NCBI RefSeq assembly: GCF_014108865.1
Contig: NZ_CP053928.1
Coordinates: forward strand, 1,302,001-1,366,000
Reading direction: 5' to 3'
DNA: 64,000 nt
Source: Nocardioides sp. WS12
Lineage (GTDB): Bacteria > Actinomycetota > Actinomycetes > Propionibacteriales > Nocardioidaceae
Shown piece by piece: positions 1-8,579 of this stretch. How positions within the stretch are numbered: the first letter of the stretch is position 1; each line of letters begins with the position of its first letter. The position numbers were made by a program, and so were the translations under genes. The notes under the pieces are model-generated. The model made no database searches. It was given only the letters and a program-made list of their open reading frames with translations, and was not told where the DNA came from.

Positions 1-106
1 CCAACAGTTCACTTACGCGCGCCAGATCTGACTCGCGGCCAACGAAGCTGGTCAGTTCCGCAGGCAGCGAGTAGCCCGCCCGTCGACCCGCGGTCGACTC
101 CCACAT
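1..106 (-). CDS. LuxR/AfsR-type ATPase regulator, N-terminal fragment (runs off the left edge)
   Basis: Only the first 35 codons are inside the window. They include LPAELTSFVGRE, the usual opening of large actinobacterial regulators with an NB-ARC-like ATPase and often a C-terminal LuxR helix-turn-helix. ATG at 106 is preferred because AGGGG lies nine bases upstream; an in-frame ATG at 115 directly abuts AGGGG. The gene reads leftward, away from the catabolic operon starting at 765, so it could be a local regulator. Its C-terminus, and therefore its DNA-binding domain, is not visible. It is the same broad family as the gene at 50975. Confidence 0.7.
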   Translation of the reverse strand, partial: MWESTAGRRAGYSLPAELTSFVGRESDLARVSELL

Positions 107-115
107 GTGTCGCAT

Positions 116-764
116 CCCCTGCAGTCTAATAGGTAACATTGTTTAAATATCCAGACCGGGCTCGTCGCAATTTCCCGGGCTGACCTTCCACTGTCTGCTC
201 TCCTCCGCAGGGGGCGACGAGATGCTCCAAGTCCGACGCACCAAGGCCTCCGAGGGGTGCAAGTGATCGTGGGCCGGGAGAATCGCGAAGCCCTCCCCCG
301 CGCTGCTTGAGCCGGTTCGTATTCTTCCGGCCTTTCGGTCCCGGTGGTCCCGCTGGGGTACGTACGTACACGTAATTCATGTGGCGCGCGTTACAAATCA
401 GTACCGGGTTCGACCTCAGGTTCGTTGACATGAATCCGGGTCCAGATGACAGTTCTCTTACGCCGTAAGCGGCCCGGAAGACGGCCTGAAGCAGATCCAG
501 AGACTCTGCGGAACTCATGCGGACTTCGATGGCCCGGACCCTGGCAGCTCCCCACAGGAAGCCGCTGCGGAACAGCCGTCCGAAGAGCAGGACGGCCGGC
601 TCAGGTCGTCGCCGCTGGATGCGGAACCTGCCACCAATGGCCGACCGCAGCTGGCTGACGACGGCCCCAGGGGCCCGGATGGGGTCCTGTCCTGCCCGCG
701 GCCCTACTGACCGCTGCCGGACCGGGCGACGCAGAGCAATGCTCTACCAAAGAGAGGCACAGGA
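116..764. other. 649-base gap with no supportable gene
   Basis: Reading frames here are short, lack convincing ribosome sites and resemble no family I know. The left end is AT-rich (around 128-150) and probably holds the promoter of the leftward regulator. The middle holds a 12-base palindrome and a TTGACA box that may drive the operon starting at 765. Confidence 0.5.
358..453 (+). promoter_or_regulatory. Candidate operator and promoter upstream of the aldehyde dehydrogenase operon
   Basis: A perfect 12-base palindrome, GTACGTACGTAC, lies at 358-369. A consensus -35 box TTGACA is at 425-430, and 17 bases later GACAGT (448-453) is a weak -10. A start near 460 would give a leader of about 300 bases to the ATG at 765. 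The palindrome is seen directly; the promoter is inferred. Confidence 0.35.
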
Positions 765-2183
765 ATGCACAACCGGAACGAAATCTACGTCAATGGCGCC
801 TGGGTTCGTCCCCACGGCACAGACAGGCTCGAGGTGATCAACTCCGCGACCGAAGAGGTTATCGGCACGATCCCCGACTGCAACCCGGTAGACGTGGATG
901 CCGCGGTCGCCGCGGCACGCGCCGCGTTCGACTCCTGGTCCACGACGCCGGTTGCTGATCGCGTCAAGTGCCTCAACCTGATCGCTGAGGGGCTCGCCGC
1001 CCGCGGCGAGACGTTGGGTGACCTGCTCTCAGCAGAAGTCGGCATGCCCGTACTCATGGCCCGGCAGATCCAGGTCGGCTTCGCGTCGGCGATCTTTGCC
1101 GCTACGGCCTCGGTCCTGGAAAACTACGAAGCCGAACAGACGTTGGGGAAATCGCTGATCGTTCGCGAGCCTGTCGGCGTCGTTGCTGCCATCACCCCTT
1201 GGAACTTCCCTCTCCAGCAGAGTTCCGCCAAGGTCGCACTGGCCTTGGCTGCTGGGTGCACCGTCGTGCTCAAGCCGAGCGAGATCACACCGTTGGGCGT
1301 CTGCGTCCTCGCCGAGGTCATTGACGAAGTCGGCCTGCCGCCGGGTGTCTTCAACCTGGTCCTCGGCTCAGGGCCGGGGGTGGGAGAAGCACTCGTGGCG
1401 CATCCCGACGTCGACATGGTGACGTTCACCGGATCTACCCGGGCCGGCAAGCGTGTTCAGCAGCTGGCTGCGGAGACGGTGAAGCGGGTGACGCTCGAAC
1501 TTGGCGGCAAGAGCCCCAACGTGCTCCTCGAGGACGCTGATCTTCCTGCGGCGGTGACGAACGCGGTCCACAAGGCCTACTTCAACTCGGGGCAGACGTG
1601 CTCCGCATTGACCCGGCTGATTGTGCCGCGGTCCAGGCTTGCCGAGGTCGAGGAGCTTGCCAAGCAGGTGGCCGAGTCGATCCCCATGGGTGACCCGACG
1701 TCGGAGACGTCTGTTCTGGGCCCCCTGGTCTCCGACCTCCAGCGTGAACGGGTTCGCGGATACATCCGAACGGGGATCGAGGAGGGCGCGAAGCTCATCA
1801 CCGGTGGCCCGGAGGCGCCAGAAGGCCTGGAACGTGGTTACTACGTCCGCGCCACCATCTTCTCGGAGGTCACCACTGCGATGACCATCCACAAGGAGGA
1901 GATCTTCGGGCCGGTTCTGGCGATCGAGCCGTACGACACGGAGGCGGAAGCGATCGAGATCGCCAACGACACGATCTACGGACTCGCGGGGGCAGTCTGG
2001 TCAGCCGACCGTGCCCGTGCGATCGCTGTCGCCCGCAAGATCCGTGCCGGCCAGATCGAGGTGAACGGCGGTGACTTCAACCTGATCGCCCCCTTCGGTG
2101 GCTACAAGCAGTCGGGCAACGGTCGTGAGAACGGCTCGATCGGTCTTGAGGAGTTCTTCGAGATCAAGTCGCTGCAGCTCTAG
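765..2183 (+). CDS. NAD(P)-dependent aldehyde dehydrogenase
   Basis: 472 residues, normal length for the family. It should oxidise an aldehyde to a carboxylate in the cytosol. Visible landmarks are PWNF (Asn147), general base Glu245 in LELGGKSP, and catalytic Cys279 in NSGQTCSA. The ATG follows AGAGGCACAGGA. It heads an operon with an alcohol dehydrogenase, ferredoxin/reductase fusion and P450, so its likely substrate is the aldehyde made from a P450-hydroxylated methyl group. The family is certain; the substrate is inferred from neighbours. Confidence 0.93.
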   Translation: MHNRNEIYVNGAWVRPHGTDRLEVINSATEEVIGTIPDCNPVDVDAAVAAARAAFDSWSTTPVADRVKCLNLIAEGLAARGETLGDLLSAEVGMPVLMARQIQVGFASAIFAATASVLENYEAEQTLGKSLIVREPVGVVAAITPWNFPLQQSSAKVALALAAGCTVVLKPSEITPLGVCVLAEVIDEVGLPPGVFNLVLGSGPGVGEALVAHPDVDMVTFTGSTRAGKRVQQLAAETVKRVTLELGGKSPNVLLEDADLPAAVTNAVHKAYFNSGQTCSALTRLIVPRSRLAEVEELAKQVAESIPMGDPTSETSVLGPLVSDLQRERVRGYIRTGIEEGAKLITGGPEAPEGLERGYYVRATIFSEVTTAMTIHKEEIFGPVLAIEPYDTEAEAIEIANDTIYGLAGAVWSADRARAIAVARKIRAGQIEVNGGDFNLIAPFGGYKQSGNGRENGSIGLEEFFEIKSLQL

Positions 2184-2263
2184 CGGAACCTCAGGCCTTC
2201 TCCGAGCGCGGGTCGGGACGGCCCGCCTCTCTCACATTCTTCAAGCGAACCTTTAGGAGCATC

Positions 2264-3373
2264 ATGCAGAGCAGAGCAGCCGTCATGTGGGAAAGCGGCA
2301 ATCAGTGGAGCGTCGAGGACATCGAACTGGATCCCCCGAAGCGCGGTGAGGTGATGGTCCGCATCGTGGGTTCCGGACTGTGCCACTCCGAAGAGCACGT
2401 CGTAACGGGGGACCTTCCGTTCGCGCTCCCGATGATTGGCGGGCACGAAGGTGCCGGCGTGGTCGAGGCGGTCGGTCCGGATGTCGACACGCTCACGCCG
2501 GGCGACCACGTGGTGTTTAGCTTCCTGCCGTCTTGTGGGCGTTGTCCCTCCTGTGCGACGGGGCACGCCAACCTCTGTGACCTCGGTGCGCAACTCGGCG
2601 CCGGCCGCCAGATCCTCGACGGCACGTCGCGCCACCACGCTCGAGGCACTGATCTTGGACTGATGTGCCTGGTCGGCGCCTTCGCCGAGCACACCGTCGT
2701 GAACGAAGCCAGTTGCGTCAAGATCGACCCGGATGTGCCGCTGGACAAGGCGTGCCTCCTCGGGTGCGGAGTCGTGACAGGTTGGGGCTCTGCCGTGTAC
2801 GCGGGTGGGGTGAAGCCCGGCGACACCGTCGCGGTGATCGGCGTCGGCGGAATCGGGATCAACGCAGTCCAGGGTGCGGCCATGGCTGGTGCATCCCAGG
2901 TGTTCGCGATCGACCCGGTTGCCTTCAAGCTGGATCAGGCCAAGGTGTTCGGTGCCACCCACACGAGCCCGTCCGTTGAGGAGGCCGCCGAGATCATCGG
3001 TCAGGCGACGGCCGGCCGCATGGCTGACAAGGTGATCATGACGATGGGCGTCGGAAGCGGCGAGATGGTCGGCGCGGCACTCGCCATGACCGCGAAGCGG
3101 GGTCGGGTGGTCGTGACGAACATCCATCCTGCCGCCGAGATGCAGTTCACGATGAGCGGACTGGATCTGACGCTCATGGAGAAGGAGATCGTCGGGTGCC
3201 TGTTCGGGTCCGCCAGCGCCCGGGTGGTCATCCCGCAACTTCTCGACTACTACGCCCGCGGCCAACTGAAGTTGGACGAGTTGGTAACGCGGACCTACGC
3301 CCTCGATGACGTGAACCAAGGATACGAAGATCTCCGGCAGGGCAAGAACCTGCGCGGCGTCATCACCTTCTGA
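2264..3373 (+). CDS. Zinc alcohol dehydrogenase, NDMA-dependent (mycofactocin-associated) type
   Basis: 369 residues, medium-chain zinc dehydrogenase. Catalytic zinc ligands appear as Cys40, His61 and Cys168, the structural zinc site as Cys91, Cys94, Cys97 and Cys105, and the NAD-binding glycine motif as GVGGIG at 193-198. The opening pattern, GGHEGAGVVE and LLGCGVVTGWGSAVY match the Rxyl_3153-type NDMA-dependent alcohol dehydrogenases, whose NAD is held tightly and whose electrons are thought to leave through mycofactocin. No mycofactocin biosynthesis genes are in the window. TTAGGAG precedes the ATG. It probably converts the P450 product alcohol to an aldehyde or ketone. Confidence 0.88.
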   Translation: MQSRAAVMWESGNQWSVEDIELDPPKRGEVMVRIVGSGLCHSEEHVVTGDLPFALPMIGGHEGAGVVEAVGPDVDTLTPGDHVVFSFLPSCGRCPSCATGHANLCDLGAQLGAGRQILDGTSRHHARGTDLGLMCLVGAFAEHTVVNEASCVKIDPDVPLDKACLLGCGVVTGWGSAVYAGGVKPGDTVAVIGVGGIGINAVQGAAMAGASQVFAIDPVAFKLDQAKVFGATHTSPSVEEAAEIIGQATAGRMADKVIMTMGVGSGEMVGAALAMTAKRGRVVVTNIHPAAEMQFTMSGLDLTLMEKEIVGCLFGSASARVVIPQLLDYYARGQLKLDELVTRTYALDDVNQGYEDLRQGKNLRGVITF

Positions 3374-3451
3374 AGCCCGTGCACAGGGGCGAGTGGGCGG
3401 GACGCGCTCTCGGCGCGCAACCCGACCCCTGCCTGCTAGAGAGGAGCAATC

Positions 3452-5062
3452 GTGACGTTCGTCATCGACCGTGGATGCTGCAAGGATGCGGCATGCATCC
3501 CCGTGTGTCCGGTCCAGTGCATCCGGCCGCGGCCGGAGGACCCGGACTTCACCACGGCCGAGCAGCTCTACATCGATCCGGCTGTCTGCATCGATTGCGG
3601 CGTCTGCATGAACGAATGTCCGGTCGACGCCATCAATTCAGAGTGGGACCTGCCCGACGGTCTCGAGGACTACCTCGACATCAACGCCGGCTACTTCGAG
3701 GCCAACCCGATCACCAAGAGCGAGCCGCCCAAGCCGGTCCGCCGTGAGCTCGATGCAGCACATCTGGCGCTGAATGTCGCGATTGTCGGGTCAGGTCCGG
3801 CTGCGTGCTACGCGGCTGCCGAACTTGCACGGATCAGCAACGTCAAGGTGTCGGTGTTCGACAGGTTGCCGACGCCGTTCGGGCTCGTCCGGAGCGGGGT
3901 CGCACCTGACCATTCCAAGACCAAGCGAGTCGCCGAGCGATTCAACGCTGTCCTCGGCCTGCCGAACGTGCGTTGCTTCTTCAATGTCGAGGTCGGGAAT
4001 GACGTCTCGATCGAGGAGTTGCTTGAACACCATCACGCGGTGCTCTGGGCAGGAGGCGCTGATGACGACCGAAGCCTGGGAATCCCGGGGGAGGACCTGG
4101 CTGGGTGCCACTCGGGGCGCGAGTTCGTGGCTTGGTACAACGGGCATCCGGACCATGCGAACCATCGGTTCCAGCTCGACGGCGAGCGCGTGGTCGTGAT
4201 CGGGAACGGCAACGTGGCCCTGGACGTTGCACGGATCCTCGCTCAACCCGTCGACATGCTGGTCAAGACCGACATCGCTCTGCACAGCATCGACGCGCTC
4301 ACTCGCAGCAACGTCGTGGACGTGGTCGTTGCTGCACGCCGTGGGCCGGAGCATGCCGCCTACACGACCGGCGAGCTGCTTGCTCTGGATCGCATCGAGC
4401 GGGTGGCGCTGCTGGCGCAGGCCGACGAGGTTGGCGGTGCGCCGACAGACCCGCGCTCCAACGACGAACACCGAGCCGCGGCTGTCGCGGCGGCGGCCGT
4501 GCGTAGTCCGGCCGAAGAGGACCGTACGATCACGCTCCGATATGGGTTGTCGCCGGTTTCGATCAACGGCACCGATGCGGTGGAGTCGGTCACCTTCTCC
4601 CGCGGCAACGGTGAGCTCGAGACCATAGCAACCTCCTTGGTCCTGCGAGCCGTCGGCTATCGCGGCCGCGCTGTCGCGGGACTGCCTTTCGACGAGGTCG
4701 CCGGTACGTTCCCGCATCGAGGGGGCAGCATCTACGACCCGCAATCGGGAGAGGATGTCGCCGGCCTGTACTGCACCGGATGGATCAAGCGGGGCGCCAA
4801 CGGAATGATCGGCAGCAACAAGGTTGATGCCGTGGAGACCGTCGAATCGATCCTCACTGACCTTGCCAGCGGTCGGCTTCCAGACCCGATTCACGATCTC
4901 GAGCACTTGCAGAGGCTCCTGGCCGAGAGGCAGCCCGACGTCGTCGACAAGGCCGGCTGGGCGCGCATCGACAAGAGCGAACGCCGGCTGGGTCGGGAAG
5001 CCGGTCGGAATCGAACAAAGTTTGTCAGTACGGCTGATCTGCTGGCGTCTTCGCGTCTGTGA
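3452..5062 (+). CDS. Ferredoxin fused to NADPH:ferredoxin reductase (FprA/adrenodoxin-reductase type)
   Basis: 536 residues in two parts. Residues 1-65 are a bacterial ferredoxin with cysteines at 9, 10, 15, 19 and 23 and a clear CxxCxxCxxxCP cluster at 46-57. From about 108 follows a flavoprotein reductase with an FAD motif GSGPAA (113-118), an NADPH motif GNGNVA near 250, and the family's GWIKRGANGMIGSNK near the C-terminus. The GTG start follows AGAGGAGC. It should pass electrons from NADPH to the P450 encoded next. Its place between dehydrogenases and P450 supports a dedicated redox-partner role. Confidence 0.92.
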   Translation: MTFVIDRGCCKDAACIPVCPVQCIRPRPEDPDFTTAEQLYIDPAVCIDCGVCMNECPVDAINSEWDLPDGLEDYLDINAGYFEANPITKSEPPKPVRRELDAAHLALNVAIVGSGPAACYAAAELARISNVKVSVFDRLPTPFGLVRSGVAPDHSKTKRVAERFNAVLGLPNVRCFFNVEVGNDVSIEELLEHHHAVLWAGGADDDRSLGIPGEDLAGCHSGREFVAWYNGHPDHANHRFQLDGERVVVIGNGNVALDVARILAQPVDMLVKTDIALHSIDALTRSNVVDVVVAARRGPEHAAYTTGELLALDRIERVALLAQADEVGGAPTDPRSNDEHRAAAVAAAAVRSPAEEDRTITLRYGLSPVSINGTDAVESVTFSRGNGELETIATSLVLRAVGYRGRAVAGLPFDEVAGTFPHRGGSIYDPQSGEDVAGLYCTGWIKRGANGMIGSNKVDAVETVESILTDLASGRLPDPIHDLEHLQRLLAERQPDVVDKAGWARIDKSERRLGREAGRNRTKFVSTADLLASSRL

Positions 5063-5097
5063 TCGGTGCCTTGCTGTCCCCAAATGAAAGGAATGTC

Positions 5098-6309
5098 ATG
5101 ACGCAGTCCGAGGTAGTGCCGACGGTTTCCGACCTGGCCCGCAACTTCGACCACACCAACCCCCATATGGCCGACCAATTGTACGAGGTCATGAGCGAGA
5201 TGCGTGAGCAGTGCCCGGTGGCGCGCAGCGAGGCCCTGGGTGGCTTCTGGGCCGTCTCCCGTTACGAGGACGTCAAGGCGGTCGCGCTGGACACCGACCG
5301 CTATAAGTCCGAGCCCAACGGCGACCACATCCCGCGAGTTCGGGGCCAGCACAATCAGATTCCCAACGAGATCGACGCTCCGCGGCACCCCAAGTTCCGT
5401 CGCTTCCTTCTCAGTCACTTCAACCCCAAGGCCATGGCTCCGTGGCGTGCAACCATCGAGCAGATCACCCGTGACACGCTCGCGCCTCATCTGGCCAAGG
5501 GTGAGCTCGATCTCGTCGCTGACTTCAGCGTGCCCGTACCTGCGATCGCGCTCGGGATGCTCCTCGGGCTTCCCGAAGCGGACTGGCCGCGATTCGAGCA
5601 CCTGAGCAGCTCAGTCCTTCAGCTCGCCGCTCAGGGCGACATGGAGGCTGTCATGAGAGTCGCAGGGGAGATCGACGGCTATCTCCGCGAGGCCGTGATG
5701 AGTCGCCGCGGCAAGGAGGGCGACGACCTCCTGACGAAGGTCGCCAACGTGGAGATCGACGGCGAGCTCCTCGAGGAGCAGGAGCTCGCGGGCATTTGCT
5801 CGACGCTGCTTCAGGCCGGGCACCCGACGACGATCTCGGCCGCGAAGAACATCTTCGCGATCCTCGCCACGGATGCTGAGCTGCGCAAGCAGTTGATCGC
5901 GGATCCGTCGCTCATTCCCAGCGCGGTTGAGGAGAGCCTTCGGTTCGACGCACCGGTGACGTGCCTGTCGCGAACCGTTGACGGCGACGCGAAGCTGGGT
6001 GACGCGGAGGTGAGTGATGGTGACATCGTCCTCATGCTCTGGGGCTCCGCGAACCGCGACGACTCTGTGTTTGAGCGTCCCGATGAGTTCGTCCTCGAAC
6101 GGCCGAACATCAACCACCACTTGACGTTCGGCGCCGGCGTCCACCGTTGCGTGGGAGAGCACTTCGCTCGACTGGAATTGAACGCGATGGTTGAGACGGT
6201 GCTGCGTGAGATCCCCGACTTCGAGCTGGTGGAGGGCACCGAGATCCAGCGGATGCCGGGCATCACTCGCGAGATCGTGGCGCTGCCAGTGACATTCAAG
6301 GCGCACTAG
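5098..6309 (+). CDS. Cytochrome P450 monooxygenase
   Basis: 403 residues, soluble bacterial P450. The heme loop FGAGVHRCVG places the ligand at Cys351, the ExxR pair is Glu279-Arg282, and the I-helix reads AGHPTT at 240-245. Most P450s have an acidic residue where Pro243 stands, so oxygen activation may use a different proton path. ATG 5098 follows AAAGGA; a longer frame from 5059 would overlap the upstream stop codon region and has no ribosome site. It is the last gene of the 765-6309 operon and ends at a strong hairpin. Substrate unknown; hydroxylation of a cyclic hydrophobic compound is likely. Confidence 0.92.
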   Translation: MTQSEVVPTVSDLARNFDHTNPHMADQLYEVMSEMREQCPVARSEALGGFWAVSRYEDVKAVALDTDRYKSEPNGDHIPRVRGQHNQIPNEIDAPRHPKFRRFLLSHFNPKAMAPWRATIEQITRDTLAPHLAKGELDLVADFSVPVPAIALGMLLGLPEADWPRFEHLSSSVLQLAAQGDMEAVMRVAGEIDGYLREAVMSRRGKEGDDLLTKVANVEIDGELLEEQELAGICSTLLQAGHPTTISAAKNIFAILATDAELRKQLIADPSLIPSAVEESLRFDAPVTCLSRTVDGDAKLGDAEVSDGDIVLMLWGSANRDDSVFERPDEFVLERPNINHHLTFGAGVHRCVGEHFARLELNAMVETVLREIPDFELVEGTEIQRMPGITREIVALPVTFKAH

Positions 6310-6355
6310 GCGTCGCGATCGCGAAATGAGCCAGGACCTTGCCGGTGGGTCTATT

Positions 6356-6397
6356 CGGTCGTCGCAACACCTCGAGTTCGGGGAGTTGCGACGACCG
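6356..6397. terminator. Bidirectional terminator between P450 and thiolase
   Basis: A perfect 13-base inverted repeat: CGGTCGTCGCAAC at 6356-6368 pairs with GTTGCGACGACCG at 6385-6397. The loop can itself pair (CCTCG with CGGGG). It lies between two convergent genes and lacks a long T tract, as is common in actinobacteria. Confidence 0.75.
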
Positions 6398-6439
6398 CGC
6401 GCAGGTTCAGTGGCAATGCCTATCAGGCAGCGGGATACG

Positions 6440-7627
6440 TCAGGAGACGTTCTCCAGGACGACCGCGAGCCCTTGGCCGACACCGATGCAGATGGCCGCG
6501 ACTCCCCAGCGATCTCCGGACTCGACCAGCCGCTTGGCGAGGGTGCCGAGCACGCGCCCGCCGGAAGCGCCGAGCGGGTGGCCAATGGCGATCGCTCCCC
6601 CCTTGGCATTGACGATCTCCGGGTTGACACCCCACTGATCGATGCATGCCAGGGATTGGACGGCAAATGCCTCATTCAGCTCAACAGCCGCGACGTCGGA
6701 CCACGTGATGCCCGCTCGCTTCAGAGCGCGCTCGGCTGCGAGGACCGGAGCGATGCCGAACATCGGCGGTTCGTTGGCTGCGACACCACGCCCTGCGATC
6801 CGTGCCAGCGGAGCGCGCCCGATCGCGGCTGAAGCAGCTTCGCTCCCGATGAGCAAGGCCGAGGCGCCATCGTTGAGCGGCGAGGCGTTCCCTGCGGTGA
6901 TGGTGCCAGTCTCGCGGAATGAGGGCTTGAGCGCGGACAACGTCGACTCCGTCGTTGCGGGGCGAATGCTCTCGTCCCGGTCGAGATCCACGCCTGGGAC
7001 TAGCGCAACGAGGTCGTCATAGAAGCCAGCGTCCCAAGCGGCTGCAGCTCGCTGGTGCGACGCGGCCGCAAACTCGTCCTGCCGGTCCCGCGAGATTCCC
7101 GTCTGGTCTGCCAGACGTTCGTTGCACTCGCCCAGCGAGGCTGTCCACTCAGCAGGCATGGATGGATTGACGAGCCGCCAGCCAATCGTGGTCGATGGTG
7201 CCAGAAGGTCACCGGCCGGGAACGCACGTACCGGCTTCGGGAGGACCCAAGGAGCACGGGTCATTGACTCCACACCGCCGGCCAGGGCAATGTCCGCGTC
7301 GCCGGTTTCAATCAGCCGCGAAGCGTGGATGGCGGCATCAAGGGATGAACCACACAGGCGGTTGACCGTGGTCGCAGGAACCTCAGTGGGGACACCGGCA
7401 AGCAGGGCTGCCATCCGTCCGACGTTCCGGTTGTCTTCTCCGGCCTGGTTCGCGCAGCCCCACACCACCTCCCCGATGGAGCCTCCGTGGAGGCCCGGGG
7501 TGGTCTCCAGGAGTGCTGAGATGGCGTGCGCCGCGAGGTCGTCCGGTCGGACAGCGCTCAAGGCCCCACCGAATCGTCCAAAGGGGGTTCGGATCGACGA
7601 GTAGAGAAAGGAGGTAGTCGAGGGCAT
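6440..7627 (-). CDS. Acetyl-CoA acyltransferase (thiolase)
   Basis: 395 residues, full length. The nucleophile is Cys92 in NRLCGSS, with His350 in GGAIAIGHPLGASG and Cys380 in the C-terminal CIGVGQG block. The pattern is closest to beta-ketoadipyl-CoA and general 3-ketoacyl-CoA thiolases. It should release acetyl-CoA or another short acyl-CoA at the end of a degradation round. ATG 7627 begins the family sequence; an upstream ATG at 7678 adds 17 unrelated residues and lies beyond the promoter. A TATAAT box ends only about 14 bases before the ATG and no ribosome site is visible, so the message may be leaderless. Confidence 0.92.
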   Translation of the reverse strand: MPSTTSFLYSSIRTPFGRFGGALSAVRPDDLAAHAISALLETTPGLHGGSIGEVVWGCANQAGEDNRNVGRMAALLAGVPTEVPATTVNRLCGSSLDAAIHASRLIETGDADIALAGGVESMTRAPWVLPKPVRAFPAGDLLAPSTTIGWRLVNPSMPAEWTASLGECNERLADQTGISRDRQDEFAAASHQRAAAAWDAGFYDDLVALVPGVDLDRDESIRPATTESTLSALKPSFRETGTITAGNASPLNDGASALLIGSEAASAAIGRAPLARIAGRGVAANEPPMFGIAPVLAAERALKRAGITWSDVAAVELNEAFAVQSLACIDQWGVNPEIVNAKGGAIAIGHPLGASGGRVLGTLAKRLVESGDRWGVAAICIGVGQGLAVVLENVS

Positions 7628-7634
7628 GATAAAA

Positions 7635-7657
7635 AGGTAGATTATATTACCTATAAT
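7635..7657. promoter_or_regulatory. Divergent overlapping promoters with shared palindrome
   Basis: Two perfect -10 boxes stand back to back: TATAAT read leftward at 7646-7641 for the thiolase and TATAAT read rightward at 7652-7657 for the carboxymuconolactone-decarboxylase-like gene. An inverted repeat AGGTA-N8-TACCT (7635-7652) covers the leftward box and touches the rightward one. A repressor bound there would block both promoters. Confidence 0.6.
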
Positions 7658-7721
7658 GGCAATGCAATGCCATGGCATGGGTGGGACGAGTAATGGCTCA
7701 TCCGCCTACAAGGAGGTCAGC

Positions 7722-8096
7722 ATGAGTGATTCCGTCGATCCGGCCCGCCGCGCCGCGGGCAAGGAGATCTGGGCCCGAGTGATGGGAACCGACCCCGGAG
7801 ACCCGGGCGATCCACTCCGGGAGGCGACCATCGACTTCGTCGCTGCTGAGGTGTACTCCCGTCCCGGGCTGAGCTTTCGGGATCGACGCCTCATCAGCCT
7901 GACCGCTGCCGCCGGAGTCGGCGCTATTGGTGCGATCAGGGCGCATCTGCGTGCGGCAATCGAGAGTGGGGACCTGTCGCCTGACGAGCTGCGTGAGTTC
8001 GTGCTGCAGTTCGCGGTGTACCAGGGCTGGCCACGAGCCTCAGTCGTGAATCAGGCTCTCCGAGAGGTTATTGCCGAAAGGGAAGGCGTCCCGTAG
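7722..8096 (+). CDS. Carboxymuconolactone decarboxylase (CMD/AhpD-like) family protein
   Basis: 124 residues from the ATG after a near-perfect AAGGAGG. The block RRLISLTAAAGVGAIGAIRAH, followed by EFVLQFAVYQGWPRA, matches gamma-carboxymuconolactone decarboxylases (PcaC type). It lacks the CxxC of AhpD peroxidase-like members, so decarboxylation or ring-opening chemistry on a lactone or keto acid is more likely than peroxide reduction. It is transcribed alone, divergently from the thiolase, and meets the VOC gene end to end. No partner protocatechuate genes are present, so the true substrate is unknown. Confidence 0.8.
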   Translation: MSDSVDPARRAAGKEIWARVMGTDPGDPGDPLREATIDFVAAEVYSRPGLSFRDRRLISLTAAAGVGAIGAIRAHLRAAIESGDLSPDELREFVLQFAVYQGWPRASVVNQALREVIAEREGVP

Positions 8097-8128
8097 GGCA
8101 TGCCACGAGACGCCTCCGCAGGGTTGTG

Positions 8129-8578
8129 TCAGATGACTCTGACGTCCGGACCCATGATCGCCTGCATGTCGGCCTTTCGGGCGCTGTCGACGACCTCGAT
8201 GACGCCTCCGCCCGGCATCTCGATGTAGATGAAACCTAACGGTGTTCCGTCCGGGTGCACGCGTCGCGTCACGATTCGTCCGCCCTGCTCGACGATCGCG
8301 GCCACCTCGGATTCGGGGTGCTCGCACCAGGCGCCCACGTGGTTGAGACCGAGTTGGTCCCACGGTGTTTCGGTTCGCTGGATCAGCTCGATGTAGGGAC
8401 GATGTGCCGTGGAGAACGAGACCTGCAACGTGCGCTGGGCGACCTCGCCGTCCAGGGCGACGTTCAACTCAACGGTGCTCGGCTCGGTGAACTCGAGTCC
8501 CATCGTGCGTTTGAAGGCTTCCCGGGACTTCTCGAGGGACTCCACCACGATCGCGACGTGGAAGTAGTTGGCGTCCAT
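8129..8578 (-). CDS. VOC-superfamily (glyoxalase/methylmalonyl-CoA epimerase-like) protein
   Basis: 149 residues with two beta-alpha-beta-beta-beta modules. Likely metal ligands are His7, Glu64, His80 and Glu128, the usual spacing for VOC enzymes, which include epimerases, glyoxalases and ring-cleavage dioxygenases. Length and ligands fit an epimerase or isomerase on a CoA ester. ATG 8578 overlaps closely with the stop of the upstream acyl-CoA dehydrogenase (one base between), so the two are translationally coupled in the operon 11762-8129. A longer start at 8602 would lie inside that gene. Exact reaction unknown. Confidence 0.78.
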   Translation of the reverse strand: MDANYFHVAIVVESLEKSREAFKRTMGLEFTEPSTVELNVALDGEVAQRTLQVSFSTAHRPYIELIQRTETPWDQLGLNHVGAWCEHPESEVAAIVEQGGRIVTRRVHPDGTPLGFIYIEMPGGGVIEVVDSARKADMQAIMGPDVRVI

Positions 8579-8579
8579 C

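Noticed and set aside
126..837. Possible small genes in the first gap, for example frames at 126-518 (minus) and 517-837 (plus)
   Set aside because: No ribosome site, no recognisable motif, Arg-rich composition, and one frame overlaps the start of the aldehyde dehydrogenase.
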